Origin: Luteimicrobium subarcticum
Lineage (GTDB): Bacteria; Actinomycetota; Actinomycetes; Actinomycetales; Cellulomonadaceae
Reading direction: 5' to 3'
DNA length: 41,617 bases
Assembly: GCF_002798015.1 (NCBI RefSeq)
Contig: NZ_PGTZ01000007.1
Span: forward strand, 386,605 to 428,221
Under the pieces are notes generated by a model. The model had not been told where the DNA came from. It worked only from the letters and a program-made list of their open reading frames with translations, and ran no database searches. Shown piece by piece: positions 25,370 to 32,202 of the stretch (its first letter is position 1; each line of letters begins with the position of its first letter). A program made the translations under genes and the position numbers.

Positions 25370-26071
25370 GTGGGGGGACGACGGAACGGACGGACAGCGG
25401 GGCGCATCGCGCTCAGCGCGGGCATGCTCGTGGTGGCGCTGGTCGCCGCGGGCGCCGCGGGAGCGGGTGCCGCGACCGCGGCGACCGGAGGCTCGGACGG
25501 GCAGAGCTGCCTCGTGTCGACCTCGGGCGCCAGCACCTGCTTCGACACGCCGGAGGAGGCGTGGGCGGCAGCGCTCGGCGACGAGGCCGATGCGGGAACC
25601 ATCGAGGACGCCGTCGACGCGGGCGGTCACGCGGCGCTCGACGGCCTCGTGAACAAGCACAACCAGCGGTACGCGGCACGCCTGGCGCAGCGCCAGGCGG
25701 CCGTCACGGCCTCGCGTGGGGTGGCGTCAGGGCTCGCGACGTCGTCGCTGGCGGTCGCGGCCTCGTCGGAGGACGGTCCGCTGCTCGGCGCCCTGTGGCA
25801 GGACAAGAACTACAAGGGCTACGTGCAGATCCTCTACGGGTCGAACGGCTCCGGGTGCTACGGCGTGACCACCTACGGGTTCCCGAGCATGCGCAAGGTC
25901 AACATGAACGACAAGATCACGTCGCTCGCCGGGTACTACGGGTGCGCGACCACGCTCTACAAGGACGACAACTACAAGGGCACCAGCCTCACCATCCAGT
26001 CGGACACGCCCTACGTCGGCAACACGATGAACGACGAGACGTCGTCGATCGTGTTCCGACCCCGCACCTGA
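25370..26071 (+). CDS. Secreted beta/gamma-crystallin-like protein
   Basis: 233 aa from GTG 25370; AGGGAGG at 25358-25364 sits 5 nt upstream. The signal peptide (RIALSAGMLVVALVAAGAAG) ends near an Ala-rich cleavage region. Residues ~40-130 are an Ala/Asp/Glu-rich helical segment with no recognised domain. The last ~100 residues form a crystallin-type beta domain of two related units: LWQDKNYKGYVQIL followed by NDKITSLAGYYG, and LYKDDNYKGTSLTI followed by NDETSSIVF. The NDKITS and NDETSS sequences match the N/D-N/D-x-x-S/T-S calcium clamp. Two Cys residues in the domain (GCYGV, GCATT) may form a disulfide outside the cell. A calcium-binding extracellular or peptidase-inhibitor (I36-like) role is possible but unproven. 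Confidence 0.82.
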   Translation: MGGRRNGRTAGRIALSAGMLVVALVAAGAAGAGAATAATGGSDGQSCLVSTSGASTCFDTPEEAWAAALGDEADAGTIEDAVDAGGHAALDGLVNKHNQRYAARLAQRQAAVTASRGVASGLATSSLAVAASSEDGPLLGALWQDKNYKGYVQILYGSNGSGCYGVTTYGFPSMRKVNMNDKITSLAGYYGCATTLYKDDNYKGTSLTIQSDTPYVGNTMNDETSSIVFRPRT

Positions 26072-26122
26072 GACATCCACGCCGAGCGCGCTGCACAGGA
26101 CGAGCACGCTGAGCGCACCGAC

Positions 26123-26166
26123 CGGGCGCCGTCCCGCACGACACACGCCGTGCGGGGCGGCGCCCG
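26123..26166 (+). terminator. 18-bp terminator hairpin of crystallin gene
   Basis: 26123-26140 pairs with 26149-26166 over 18 bp with one G-U; loop ACACACGC. Confidence 0.75.
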
Positions 26167-26386
26167 TCGTGCGTGGGCGTGACGCGGCTCACGGGTCCGG
26201 AACGTGGACAGCCCGGGGACATCCTCGGTGGGGATGCGCGTGCTCACGGGCCACTCGCCCGACACGAGCTTGTGCCGGAGGTACGAGAGCGTCGCCTGCG
26301 CCCGTGGGGACCCTGCGCCGGACGTCCGTCGATCAAAGGGCGGTCGTCCGCCGCGAGAAGGGTGCGCGTGGGCCGCGTCGGCGGGC

Positions 26387-26392
26387 TAGCGT
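26387..26392 (+). promoter_or_regulatory. Putative -10 TAGCGT of OsmC gene
   Basis: TAGCGT lies 63 nt ahead of ATG 26456. Unlike many genes here, this one has a leader and a good Shine-Dalgarno (AGGAGA 26445-26450). Confidence 0.4.
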
Positions 26393-26455
26393 GGACGAGG
26401 TCCCCGCGCAGGGGGGATCGAGCGGGGCCCTGACCGATCGTGACAGGAGACCCCT

Positions 26456-26896
26456 ATGCCTACTCGCACCGCACGCACCGCCTGGAACGGCGGGCTCCAG
26501 GACGGCGCCGGGCAGGTCGAGCTGAGCAGCTCGAAGCTCGCGACGTTCGACGTGTCCTTCCCCGCCCGTTCGGCCGACGACGCGGGCGGCGTCACCAGTC
26601 CTGAGGAGCTCATCGCGGCGGCGCACTCGTCGTGCTTCGCCATGCAGCTCTCCGCGCTCATCGCGGAGGCCGGCGGCACGCCCCAGTCGCTCGAGGTGAC
26701 GGCCGAGGTCAGCCTCGGCCCGGACCCCGACGGCGGGTTCAAGATCCCCGGGATCGCGATCACGGTCGTGGGCGAGGTCGACGGCCTCGACGAGGCCGCG
26801 TTCGTGAAGACGGCCGAGGCGGCCAAGGCCACGTGCCCGGTGTCGAAGGCGCTCGCGGGCACGGAGATCACTCTCTCGGCCCGTCTCGAGGGCTGA
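26456..26896 (+). CDS. OsmC-family peroxiredoxin
   Basis: 146 aa. Detoxifies organic hydroperoxides through two conserved Cys residues: C60 in AHSSCFAMQLS (peroxidatic) and C127 in AKATCPVSKAL (resolving). The N-terminal Arg/Trp region (RTARTAWNGGL) and the sequence SPEELIAAAHSSCF are typical of OsmC rather than Ohr. ATG 26456 has AGGAGA 5 nt upstream. The gene converges on the epimerase gene (49 bp between stops) with only a small GCGCGG/CCGCGC hairpin between. No redox-responsive repressor gene is adjacent. Confidence 0.92.
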   Translation: MPTRTARTAWNGGLQDGAGQVELSSSKLATFDVSFPARSADDAGGVTSPEELIAAAHSSCFAMQLSALIAEAGGTPQSLEVTAEVSLGPDPDGGFKIPGIAITVVGEVDGLDEAAFVKTAEAAKATCPVSKALAGTEITLSARLEG

Positions 26897-26945
26897 TCCC
26901 GCCCCCGAGCACGCGCCGGAGCTCGCGCGGTGCCGCGCAGGGTCG

Positions 26946-27986
26946 TCAGATCTTGCGCGGCACCAGCGGCGGGCTCGGGAACCCGGCGCCGCGGCCGATC
27001 CCGCGCGACACCTGGCCGAGCACGTCGGCGGTGGGGTGCCGCGGCTCCCAGCGCAGGGTGGTCGTGGCCCGGCGCACGTCGAGCACGGGCAGCGCGAGGG
27101 CGAGGTCCAGCCAGTCGGGCGACAGGTGCGTGGCGTGCGTCCGCCACCCGGCGACGAGCAGCCGCCGCGCCCAGGCCGGCGACACGATCTTCACGCCGGG
27201 GGCGTCGACCGCCGCCGCGACGTCGTCCGGCCCGAGGACCTCGCGTCCGGCGACGTTGAACGCGCCCGGGTGGCGGCCCGCGACGATCGCGCGGTAGGCC
27301 GCGGCGAGGTCGTCGGCGTGCACGGCCTGGACGCGCAGCCCCGCCGGCCAGAACAGGCGCGGCGGGTGGTCGCGGTGCAGCACCTTGGGCGGCACGAGCG
27401 GGCCGAGGAACTCGCGCGCGAGCTCGCTCGCGGCGTCCTCCTGGAGGACGAGCGCGGGCCGCACCCGCGTCACCGTGATGTCGGGGTGCGTGCGCTCGAA
27501 CGCGTCGAGCAGCCGTTCGACGTGGACCTTCTGGATGCTGTGCAGCGCCCCGGGGACACCGGTGCGCGCCCACTCCTCGTCCCGCGGCACGGCGTCCGGA
27601 GCGGGGGCGTAGACCCCCGCGGACGACGCCACGACGACGTGCTGGACCCCGACCGCCGCGGCCGCCTCGAGGACGCGGGACGTGCCGTGCACGTTGACCG
27701 CGTCGAGCCGGTCGGCGTCGCGGTGCGGCGTCCGGGCCCACGCGAGGTGCACGACGACGTCCGCGTGGTTGAACGCCTCGCGCAGCGTCTCGGACGCGTC
27801 GGGCGACCCGATGTCGCACCGCACCCACTGCGCGCGGTCGTGCGGGTACGCGACCGTGCTCGACCCGTCGTTCCGGGGCACGCGGCTCGCGACGCCGACG
27901 AGCGACGTGACGGTGGGCTCGTGGACGAGGGCGCGCAGGAGAGCCGTCCCGCTGTTCCCGCTGGCACCGGTGATGGCAACTCGCAC
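26946..27986 (-). CDS. NAD-dependent epimerase/dehydratase (extended SDR) with His in place of Tyr
   Basis: 346 aa from GTG 27986. The Rossmann motif is AITGASGNSGTALLRAL, followed by DVVVHLAWA and VVASSAGVYAP, all typical of extended short-chain dehydrogenases acting on nucleotide sugars or similar compounds. In the catalytic YxxxK position the protein reads H149-S-I-Q-K153 (codon CAC), so the Lys is kept but Tyr is His. The C-terminal half contains VQAVHADDLAAAYRAIV and GAFNVAGREVLGPDDVA, the usual substrate-domain features. It could be a catalytically altered or binding-only member. It lies downstream of the GNAT gene on the same strand (48 bp), possibly co-transcribed. The weak signal TACCAA lies 6 nt before the start. 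Confidence 0.85.
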   Translation of the reverse strand: MRVAITGASGNSGTALLRALVHEPTVTSLVGVASRVPRNDGSSTVAYPHDRAQWVRCDIGSPDASETLREAFNHADVVVHLAWARTPHRDADRLDAVNVHGTSRVLEAAAAVGVQHVVVASSAGVYAPAPDAVPRDEEWARTGVPGALHSIQKVHVERLLDAFERTHPDITVTRVRPALVLQEDAASELAREFLGPLVPPKVLHRDHPPRLFWPAGLRVQAVHADDLAAAYRAIVAGRHPGAFNVAGREVLGPDDVAAAVDAPGVKIVSPAWARRLLVAGWRTHATHLSPDWLDLALALPVLDVRRATTTLRWEPRHPTADVLGQVSRGIGRGAGFPSPPLVPRKI

Positions 27987-27999
27987 CCCTCTTTGGTAC

Positions 28000-28017
28000 C
28001 CCGTGCCCGTGCCCGTG
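28000..28017. repeat. (CCCGTG)x3 short tandem repeat
   Basis: Three exact CCCGTG units in the 48-bp gap between the epimerase and GNAT genes. It is the only short tandem hexamer I noticed in the window and may vary in copy number. Confidence 0.6.
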
Positions 28018-28034
28018 TCGACCGGACGGGTCCG

Positions 28035-28607
28035 TCAGCGACGCACCCAGCAGGTCGTCGTCTCCTTGATCCCGTCGCGGACGACCGTGGCGGTCTCGCC
28101 GCGCGTGAACCCGGCGCGCTCCGCCACGGCCTCGCTGGCGGTGTTCCCCTCGAGCGTGAAGAGGTGCACCTCCGGGTACCCGGCTCGTAGCGCCCAGGAC
28201 GACAGGGTGCGCGCCGCCCGGGACGCGAGCCCGCGCCCGCGGGCGCGGGGGAGAAGCGCGTAGAACACCTCGGGGACGCCGCGCGGGATCGCGATCCCCG
28301 CGGTGCCGGCCGGACCGTCGTCGTCGAGCACGACGAACCGCGCCGACGCGCCCGTGCGGCGGCGGTCGACGGCGAGGGCGGCGCGGGTTCGGGCGTCGTC
28401 CGCGGACAGGTCGGCGGGGTAGAACGTCCAGCGCTGCACGGCGGCGTCGCGGGACAGGTCCTGCTCGAGCGTCCAGTCGTCGTGCGTCATGGCACGCAGT
28501 GCCCCGCGCACCGCGCTCCCGTGCGTGCCGCCGGCCGCGCGCTGGTCGGCCGTGGGCAGCAGGAACACGCTCGGGACGTCGGACGGCAGGGCGGTCGCGT
28601 CGGGCAC
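28035..28607 (-). CDS. GNAT-family N-acetyltransferase
   Basis: 190 aa from GTG 28607. The acetyl-CoA-binding region reads LPRARGRGLASRAARTLSSW (R/Q-x-x-G-x-G/A type), followed by AGYPEVHLFTLEGNTASEAV and AERAGF, the classic RimJ/RimL-like end of a GNAT domain. The substrate, a protein N-terminus or small amine, is unknown. TAGCGT ends 6 nt before the start. It is divergent from the FAD oxidase gene, 123 bp between starts. Confidence 0.88.
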   Translation of the reverse strand: MPDATALPSDVPSVFLLPTADQRAAGGTHGSAVRGALRAMTHDDWTLEQDLSRDAAVQRWTFYPADLSADDARTRAALAVDRRRTGASARFVVLDDDGPAGTAGIAIPRGVPEVFYALLPRARGRGLASRAARTLSSWALRAGYPEVHLFTLEGNTASEAVAERAGFTRGETATVVRDGIKETTTCWVRR

Positions 28608-28613
28608 GCGACC

Positions 28614-28619
28614 ACGCTA
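28614..28619 (-). promoter_or_regulatory. -10 TAGCGT of GNAT gene (leaderless)
   Basis: TAGCGT on the minus strand ends 6 nt before GTG 28607. Confidence 0.5.
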
Positions 28620-28718
28620 CCGACGCGCACCGTGCCGGGGTGTGCGCCACGCGCGCCACGTGCCCGTTGCCGGCGCGTCACGTGCCGGACGCTCGCGCGG
28701 ACGTGCGCGGCCGGGTGT

Positions 28719-28724
28719 GAGAAT
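28719..28724 (+). promoter_or_regulatory. -10 GAGAAT of FAD/Fe-S oxidase gene (leaderless)
   Basis: GAGAAT ends exactly 6 nt before GTG 28731. The first base deviates from T/C, but the A and final T of the hexamer are kept. Confidence 0.4.
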
Positions 28725-28730
28725 CGTCGC

Positions 28731-31700
28731 GTGAGCCTCGACCTGCACCCGAAGCCGGCCCCCGACGACCTCACGAGCCGCTCGTCGAGCGCCGCGCGCT
28801 CCCTCCCGTCCGACAAGGAGCGTGCCGCGCTCGCGGCCGCGCTGCGTCGTGCGCTCACCGCGGGCTCGCTGCCCGGTGACGTGGACGTGACGCGGCTGCG
28901 ACGCGCCGAGTACTCGACGGACGCGTCGAACTACCGGGTCGTCCCGGACGTCGTGGTCATGCCGCGGACGGTCGACGACGTGCTCGCCGTCCTGGAGGTC
29001 GCGCGGGACCGCGGGGTGCCGGTGACGTCGCGCGGCGCGGGGACGTCGTGCGCGGGCAACTCCGTCGGCCCGGGCGTCGTGCTCGACTTCTCGCGGCACC
29101 TCAACCAGGTGCTCGACCTCGACCCCGAGGCGCGCACCGCGCGCGTGCAGCCCGGCGTCGTCATGTCGACGCTCCAGAAGCAGGCGGCGCCGCACCGGCT
29201 GAGGTTCGGGCCCGACCCGTCGACGCAGAAACGCGCCACCCTCGGCGGCATGATCGGCAACAACGCGTGCGGTCCGCACGCGGTCGCGTACGGGCGCACG
29301 GCCGACAACGTCGTCTCGCTCGACGTCGTCGACGGCGCGGGCCGCCGGTTCCTCGCCGGCGCGGGGGACACGTCGTTCGCGGACGTCCCGGGGCTCGCGG
29401 ACCTCGTCCGGCGCGAGCTCGGCATGATCCGCACCGAGCTCGGACGCTTCGGGCGCCAGGTCTCCGGGTACTCGCTGGAGCACCTGCTGCCCGAGAACGG
29501 GTCCGACCTCGCGAAGATGCTCGTCGGCACCGAGGGCACGCTCGTGACGCTCCTCGAGGCCACCGTGAACCTCGTCCCCGTCGCCGGGGCACCCACGCTC
29601 GTCGTCCTCGGGTACGACGACATGGCGCTCGCCGCCGATGCCGTGCCTGCCCTGCTCGCCCACCAGCCGCTCGCGATCGAGGGCCTCGACGCCCGGCTCG
29701 TCGACGTCGTGCGGCGCGCGAAGGGCGCCTCGAACGTGCCCGCGCTGCCTGCGGGCGGCGGCTGGCTCATGGTGGAGGTCGGGGGAGCGTCGGCCGACGC
29801 CGCGATGGCCCGCGCCCGCGAGATCGTGGCGGCGTCCGGCACGTCGGCGACGCGCATCATCCCGGCGGGGTCCGAGGCGTCGGCCATGTGGCAGATCCGC
29901 GCCGACGGCGCCGGCCTCGCGGGCCGCACCCCCGACGGCAAGCAGGCGTGGCCGGGCTGGGAGGACTCCGCCGTGCCGCCCGCGCAGCTCGGCGCGTACC
30001 TGCGCGAGCTCGAGACCCTCATGGCGTCGTACGGCGTCGACGGCCTGCCGTACGGACACTTCGGCGACGGCTGCGTGCACCTGCGGCTCGACATCCCGCT
30101 CGAGACGTCCGGCTCGGTGCTGCGGACCTTCATGACCGACGCCGCACGGCTCGTCGGCAAGTACGGCGGCTCGCTGTCGGGCGAGCACGGTGACGGGCGC
30201 GCCCGCTCCGAGCTGCTGCCCGCCATGTACTCGGCCGGGGCGATCTCCGCGTTCGAGGACGTCAAGGGCCTGTTCGACCCGCAGGACCTGCTCAACCCCG
30301 GCGTCCTGGTGCGCCCCAACCCGCTCGACGCCGACCTGCGCCGCTCCCGCGCGCAGGCCGTCCTCGCGAAGCCCCCGGCGTTCCGGCAGCAGATCGGCTT
30401 CTCGTTCGCGCACGACGACGGCGACTTCACGAAGGCCGTGCACCGGTGCGTCGGCGTCGGCAAGTGCCGGGCTGACTCCACGGCGTCCGGCGGGTTCATG
30501 TGCCCGTCGTACCTCGCCACGCAGGACGAGAAGGACGTCACGCGCGGCCGCGCCCGCGTCCTGCAGGAGATGGTCAACGGGTCGCTCGTGACCGGCGGGT
30601 GGCGCGCCCCCGAGGTGCGCGACGCGCTCGACCTGTGCCTGTCGTGCAAGGCGTGCTCGTCCGACTGCCCGGCAGGCGTCGACATGGCGCAGTACAAGTC
30701 GGAGGTGCTGCACCGCGGGTACAAGAACCGGGTGCGCCCCGTGACGCACTACGTGCTGGGATGGCTGCCGCGCTGGCTGCACCTCGTCAACGCGGCGCCC
30801 CGGTTCGCCAACAAGGTCCTCGGGAACCGTCGCGTCGCCCAGGTGGTCCTGTGGTCCGGCGGCATGGACCCGCGCCGCAAGATGATGGAGTTCGCCGAGA
30901 CGCCGTTCCGCACCTGGTACCGGCGCGGCGGCGCGTCGTCCGGCGTCCCCGGCGTCGGCACGGGTCGTCGGCACGGGCGCCCCGACGCCGCCCGCGACGC
31001 CCGGCCCAAGGTCGTCCTGTGGGCCGACTCGTTCAGCGACGGCCTCGCGCCCGACGTCCCGCGCGCCGCCCTGAAGGTCCTCGACGCCGCCGGGTTCGAC
31101 GTGATCGTCCCCGAGCAGGACGCCTGCTGCGGCCTCACCTGGATCACGACCGGCCAGCTCGACGGCGCGCGCAAGCGCCTCGAGAAGCTGCTCGGCGTGC
31201 TCGGTCCGTTCGCCGTCAACGGCATCCCGATCGTCGGGCTCGAGCCGTCGTGCACCGCCGTGCTGCGGTCCGACCTCGTCGACCTGTTTCCCGACGACCC
31301 GCGCGCCCGTGCCGTCCAGGGCGCCACCAAGACGCTCGCCGAGCTGCTCACCGACGACGCCACGAAGCCCGACCCGGACGTCTGGACCGTGCCCGACCTG
31401 TCCGACGTCACCGCCGTCGTCCAGCCGCACTGCCACCACCACTCCGTCATGGGCTACCAGCCCGACGAGGCGCTCCTGCGGGACGCCGGCGCGCAGCTCA
31501 CGACGCTCGCCGGGTGCTGCGGCCTCGCCGGGAACTGGGGCATGGAGAAGGGCCACTACGACACGTCCGTCCAGGTCGCCGAGCGGGCGCTCCTGCCCGC
31601 CTTGCGGGGGATGGACGTCGGCGACGTGTACCTCGCCGACGGGTTCTCGTGCCGTACCCAGGCGGCCGACCTCCAGGGGGTCGACGGCGTCGCGCTCGCC

Positions 31701-31736
31701 CAGCTGCTCGCGGCGAGGCTCCCGGACACGTTCTGA
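28731..31736 (+). CDS. FAD-linked oxidase fused to Fe-S/CCG domain (glycolate/D-lactate dehydrogenase type)
   Basis: Membrane-associated 2-hydroxyacid dehydrogenase of the fused GlcD-GlcF type, 1001 aa. The PCMH FAD-binding domain spans about 70-290 (VTSRGAGTSCAGNSVGPGVV; GGMIGNNACGPHAVAYGRT). The FAD-oxidase C domain follows to about 540 and includes GHFGDGCVHLRL and SLSGEHGDGRARSELL. Two [4Fe-4S] motifs lie at about 573 (CVGVGKC ... MCPSY) and 636 (CLSCKACSSDCP). Two CCG domains follow (QDACCGLTWITTG, LAGCCGLAGNWGMEKGHYD), probably passing electrons to quinone. GTG 28731 is chosen from the -10 hexamer 6 nt upstream. The substrate is probably D-lactate or glycolate (inference). It appears monocistronic. 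Confidence 0.9.
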   Translation: MSLDLHPKPAPDDLTSRSSSAARSLPSDKERAALAAALRRALTAGSLPGDVDVTRLRRAEYSTDASNYRVVPDVVVMPRTVDDVLAVLEVARDRGVPVTSRGAGTSCAGNSVGPGVVLDFSRHLNQVLDLDPEARTARVQPGVVMSTLQKQAAPHRLRFGPDPSTQKRATLGGMIGNNACGPHAVAYGRTADNVVSLDVVDGAGRRFLAGAGDTSFADVPGLADLVRRELGMIRTELGRFGRQVSGYSLEHLLPENGSDLAKMLVGTEGTLVTLLEATVNLVPVAGAPTLVVLGYDDMALAADAVPALLAHQPLAIEGLDARLVDVVRRAKGASNVPALPAGGGWLMVEVGGASADAAMARAREIVAASGTSATRIIPAGSEASAMWQIRADGAGLAGRTPDGKQAWPGWEDSAVPPAQLGAYLRELETLMASYGVDGLPYGHFGDGCVHLRLDIPLETSGSVLRTFMTDAARLVGKYGGSLSGEHGDGRARSELLPAMYSAGAISAFEDVKGLFDPQDLLNPGVLVRPNPLDADLRRSRAQAVLAKPPAFRQQIGFSFAHDDGDFTKAVHRCVGVGKCRADSTASGGFMCPSYLATQDEKDVTRGRARVLQEMVNGSLVTGGWRAPEVRDALDLCLSCKACSSDCPAGVDMAQYKSEVLHRGYKNRVRPVTHYVLGWLPRWLHLVNAAPRFANKVLGNRRVAQVVLWSGGMDPRRKMMEFAETPFRTWYRRGGASSGVPGVGTGRRHGRPDAARDARPKVVLWADSFSDGLAPDVPRAALKVLDAAGFDVIVPEQDACCGLTWITTGQLDGARKRLEKLLGVLGPFAVNGIPIVGLEPSCTAVLRSDLVDLFPDDPRARAVQGATKTLAELLTDDATKPDPDVWTVPDLSDVTAVVQPHCHHHSVMGYQPDEALLRDAGAQLTTLAGCCGLAGNWGMEKGHYDTSVQVAERALLPALRGMDVGDVYLADGFSCRTQAADLQGVDGVALAQLLAARLPDTF

Positions 31737-31764
31737 CGGTGGCGGCGGGCCGCGCGCGGGGTGA

Positions 31765-31770
31765 CAGGAT
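31765..31770 (+). promoter_or_regulatory. -10 CAGGAT of MTH1187-like gene (leaderless)
   Basis: CAGGAT ends 6 nt before ATG 31777. The identical hexamer and spacing occur before the methyltransferase gene at 24430. Confidence 0.5.
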
Positions 31771-31776
31771 GGCCGC

Positions 31777-32094
31777 ATGATCGTCGCCTTCTCCGTCGCC
31801 CCGTCCGGTTCGTCCGTCGCTCCCGACGGCTCGGTGTCCGACGCGGTCGCCGCCGCCGTCCGGGTGGTCCGCCAGTCGGGCCTGCCGAACCGCACGTCCT
31901 CGATGTTCACCGAGATCGAGGGGGAGTGGGACGAGGTGATGGACGTCGTGCGTCGTGCGACCGAGGCGGCCGGCGTCGGCGCCTCCCGCGTGTCGCTCGT
32001 CCTCAAGGCGGACATCCGGCCGGGCCGCACGGGCGAGATCACGGGCAAGGTCGAACGGGTCGAGGCGGCCCTCGCGCACACCGACGACGCCTGA
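31777..32094 (+). CDS. MTH1187/YqgV-family thiamine-binding protein
   Basis: 105 aa. Members form a ferredoxin-like fold and some bind thiamine or its precursors. The sequence MIVAFSVAPSG at the start, the SGLPNRTSSMFTEIEGEWDE core and VSLVLKADIRPGRTGEITGK at the end match the family along its full length. No thiamine transporter or biosynthesis gene is adjacent, so its role here is open. ATG follows CAGGAT by 6 nt, with no Shine-Dalgarno. Confidence 0.88.
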   Translation: MIVAFSVAPSGSSVAPDGSVSDAVAAAVRVVRQSGLPNRTSSMFTEIEGEWDEVMDVVRRATEAAGVGASRVSLVLKADIRPGRTGEITGKVERVEAALAHTDDA

Positions 32095-32153
32095 CCACGC
32101 GGGACGCTCGGCGCACGCACCCCGCGGCCGGTGGTCGCCGGTGCGCGACGGGC

Positions 32154-32159
32154 TAGGCT
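32154..32159 (+). promoter_or_regulatory. Putative -10 TAGGCT of RAMA-protein gene
   Basis: TAGGCT lies 43 nt ahead of ATG 32203, giving a short leader that contains AGGAG (32191-32195) with 7-nt spacing. Confidence 0.45.
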
Positions 32160-32202
32160 GTCGCCACACGAGTTCCTTCCGACACGTCCAGGAGCCTGAG
32201 CC

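Larger units (their letters stand above)
26072..26455. other. 384-bp intergenic region: terminator, then OsmC promoter
   Basis: No convincing gene is present; short frames on either strand lack initiation signals and normal composition. The recognisable elements are the hairpin at 26123-26166 and the promoter and Shine-Dalgarno of the OsmC gene. Between 26167 and about 26350 I see nothing I can name. Confidence 0.6.

Noticed and set aside
26011-26389. Possible small genes between the crystallin and OsmC genes
   Set aside because: Frames on both strands are Arg/Ser/Pro-rich, overlap a terminator hairpin, and lack Shine-Dalgarno or -10 signals at useful distances.
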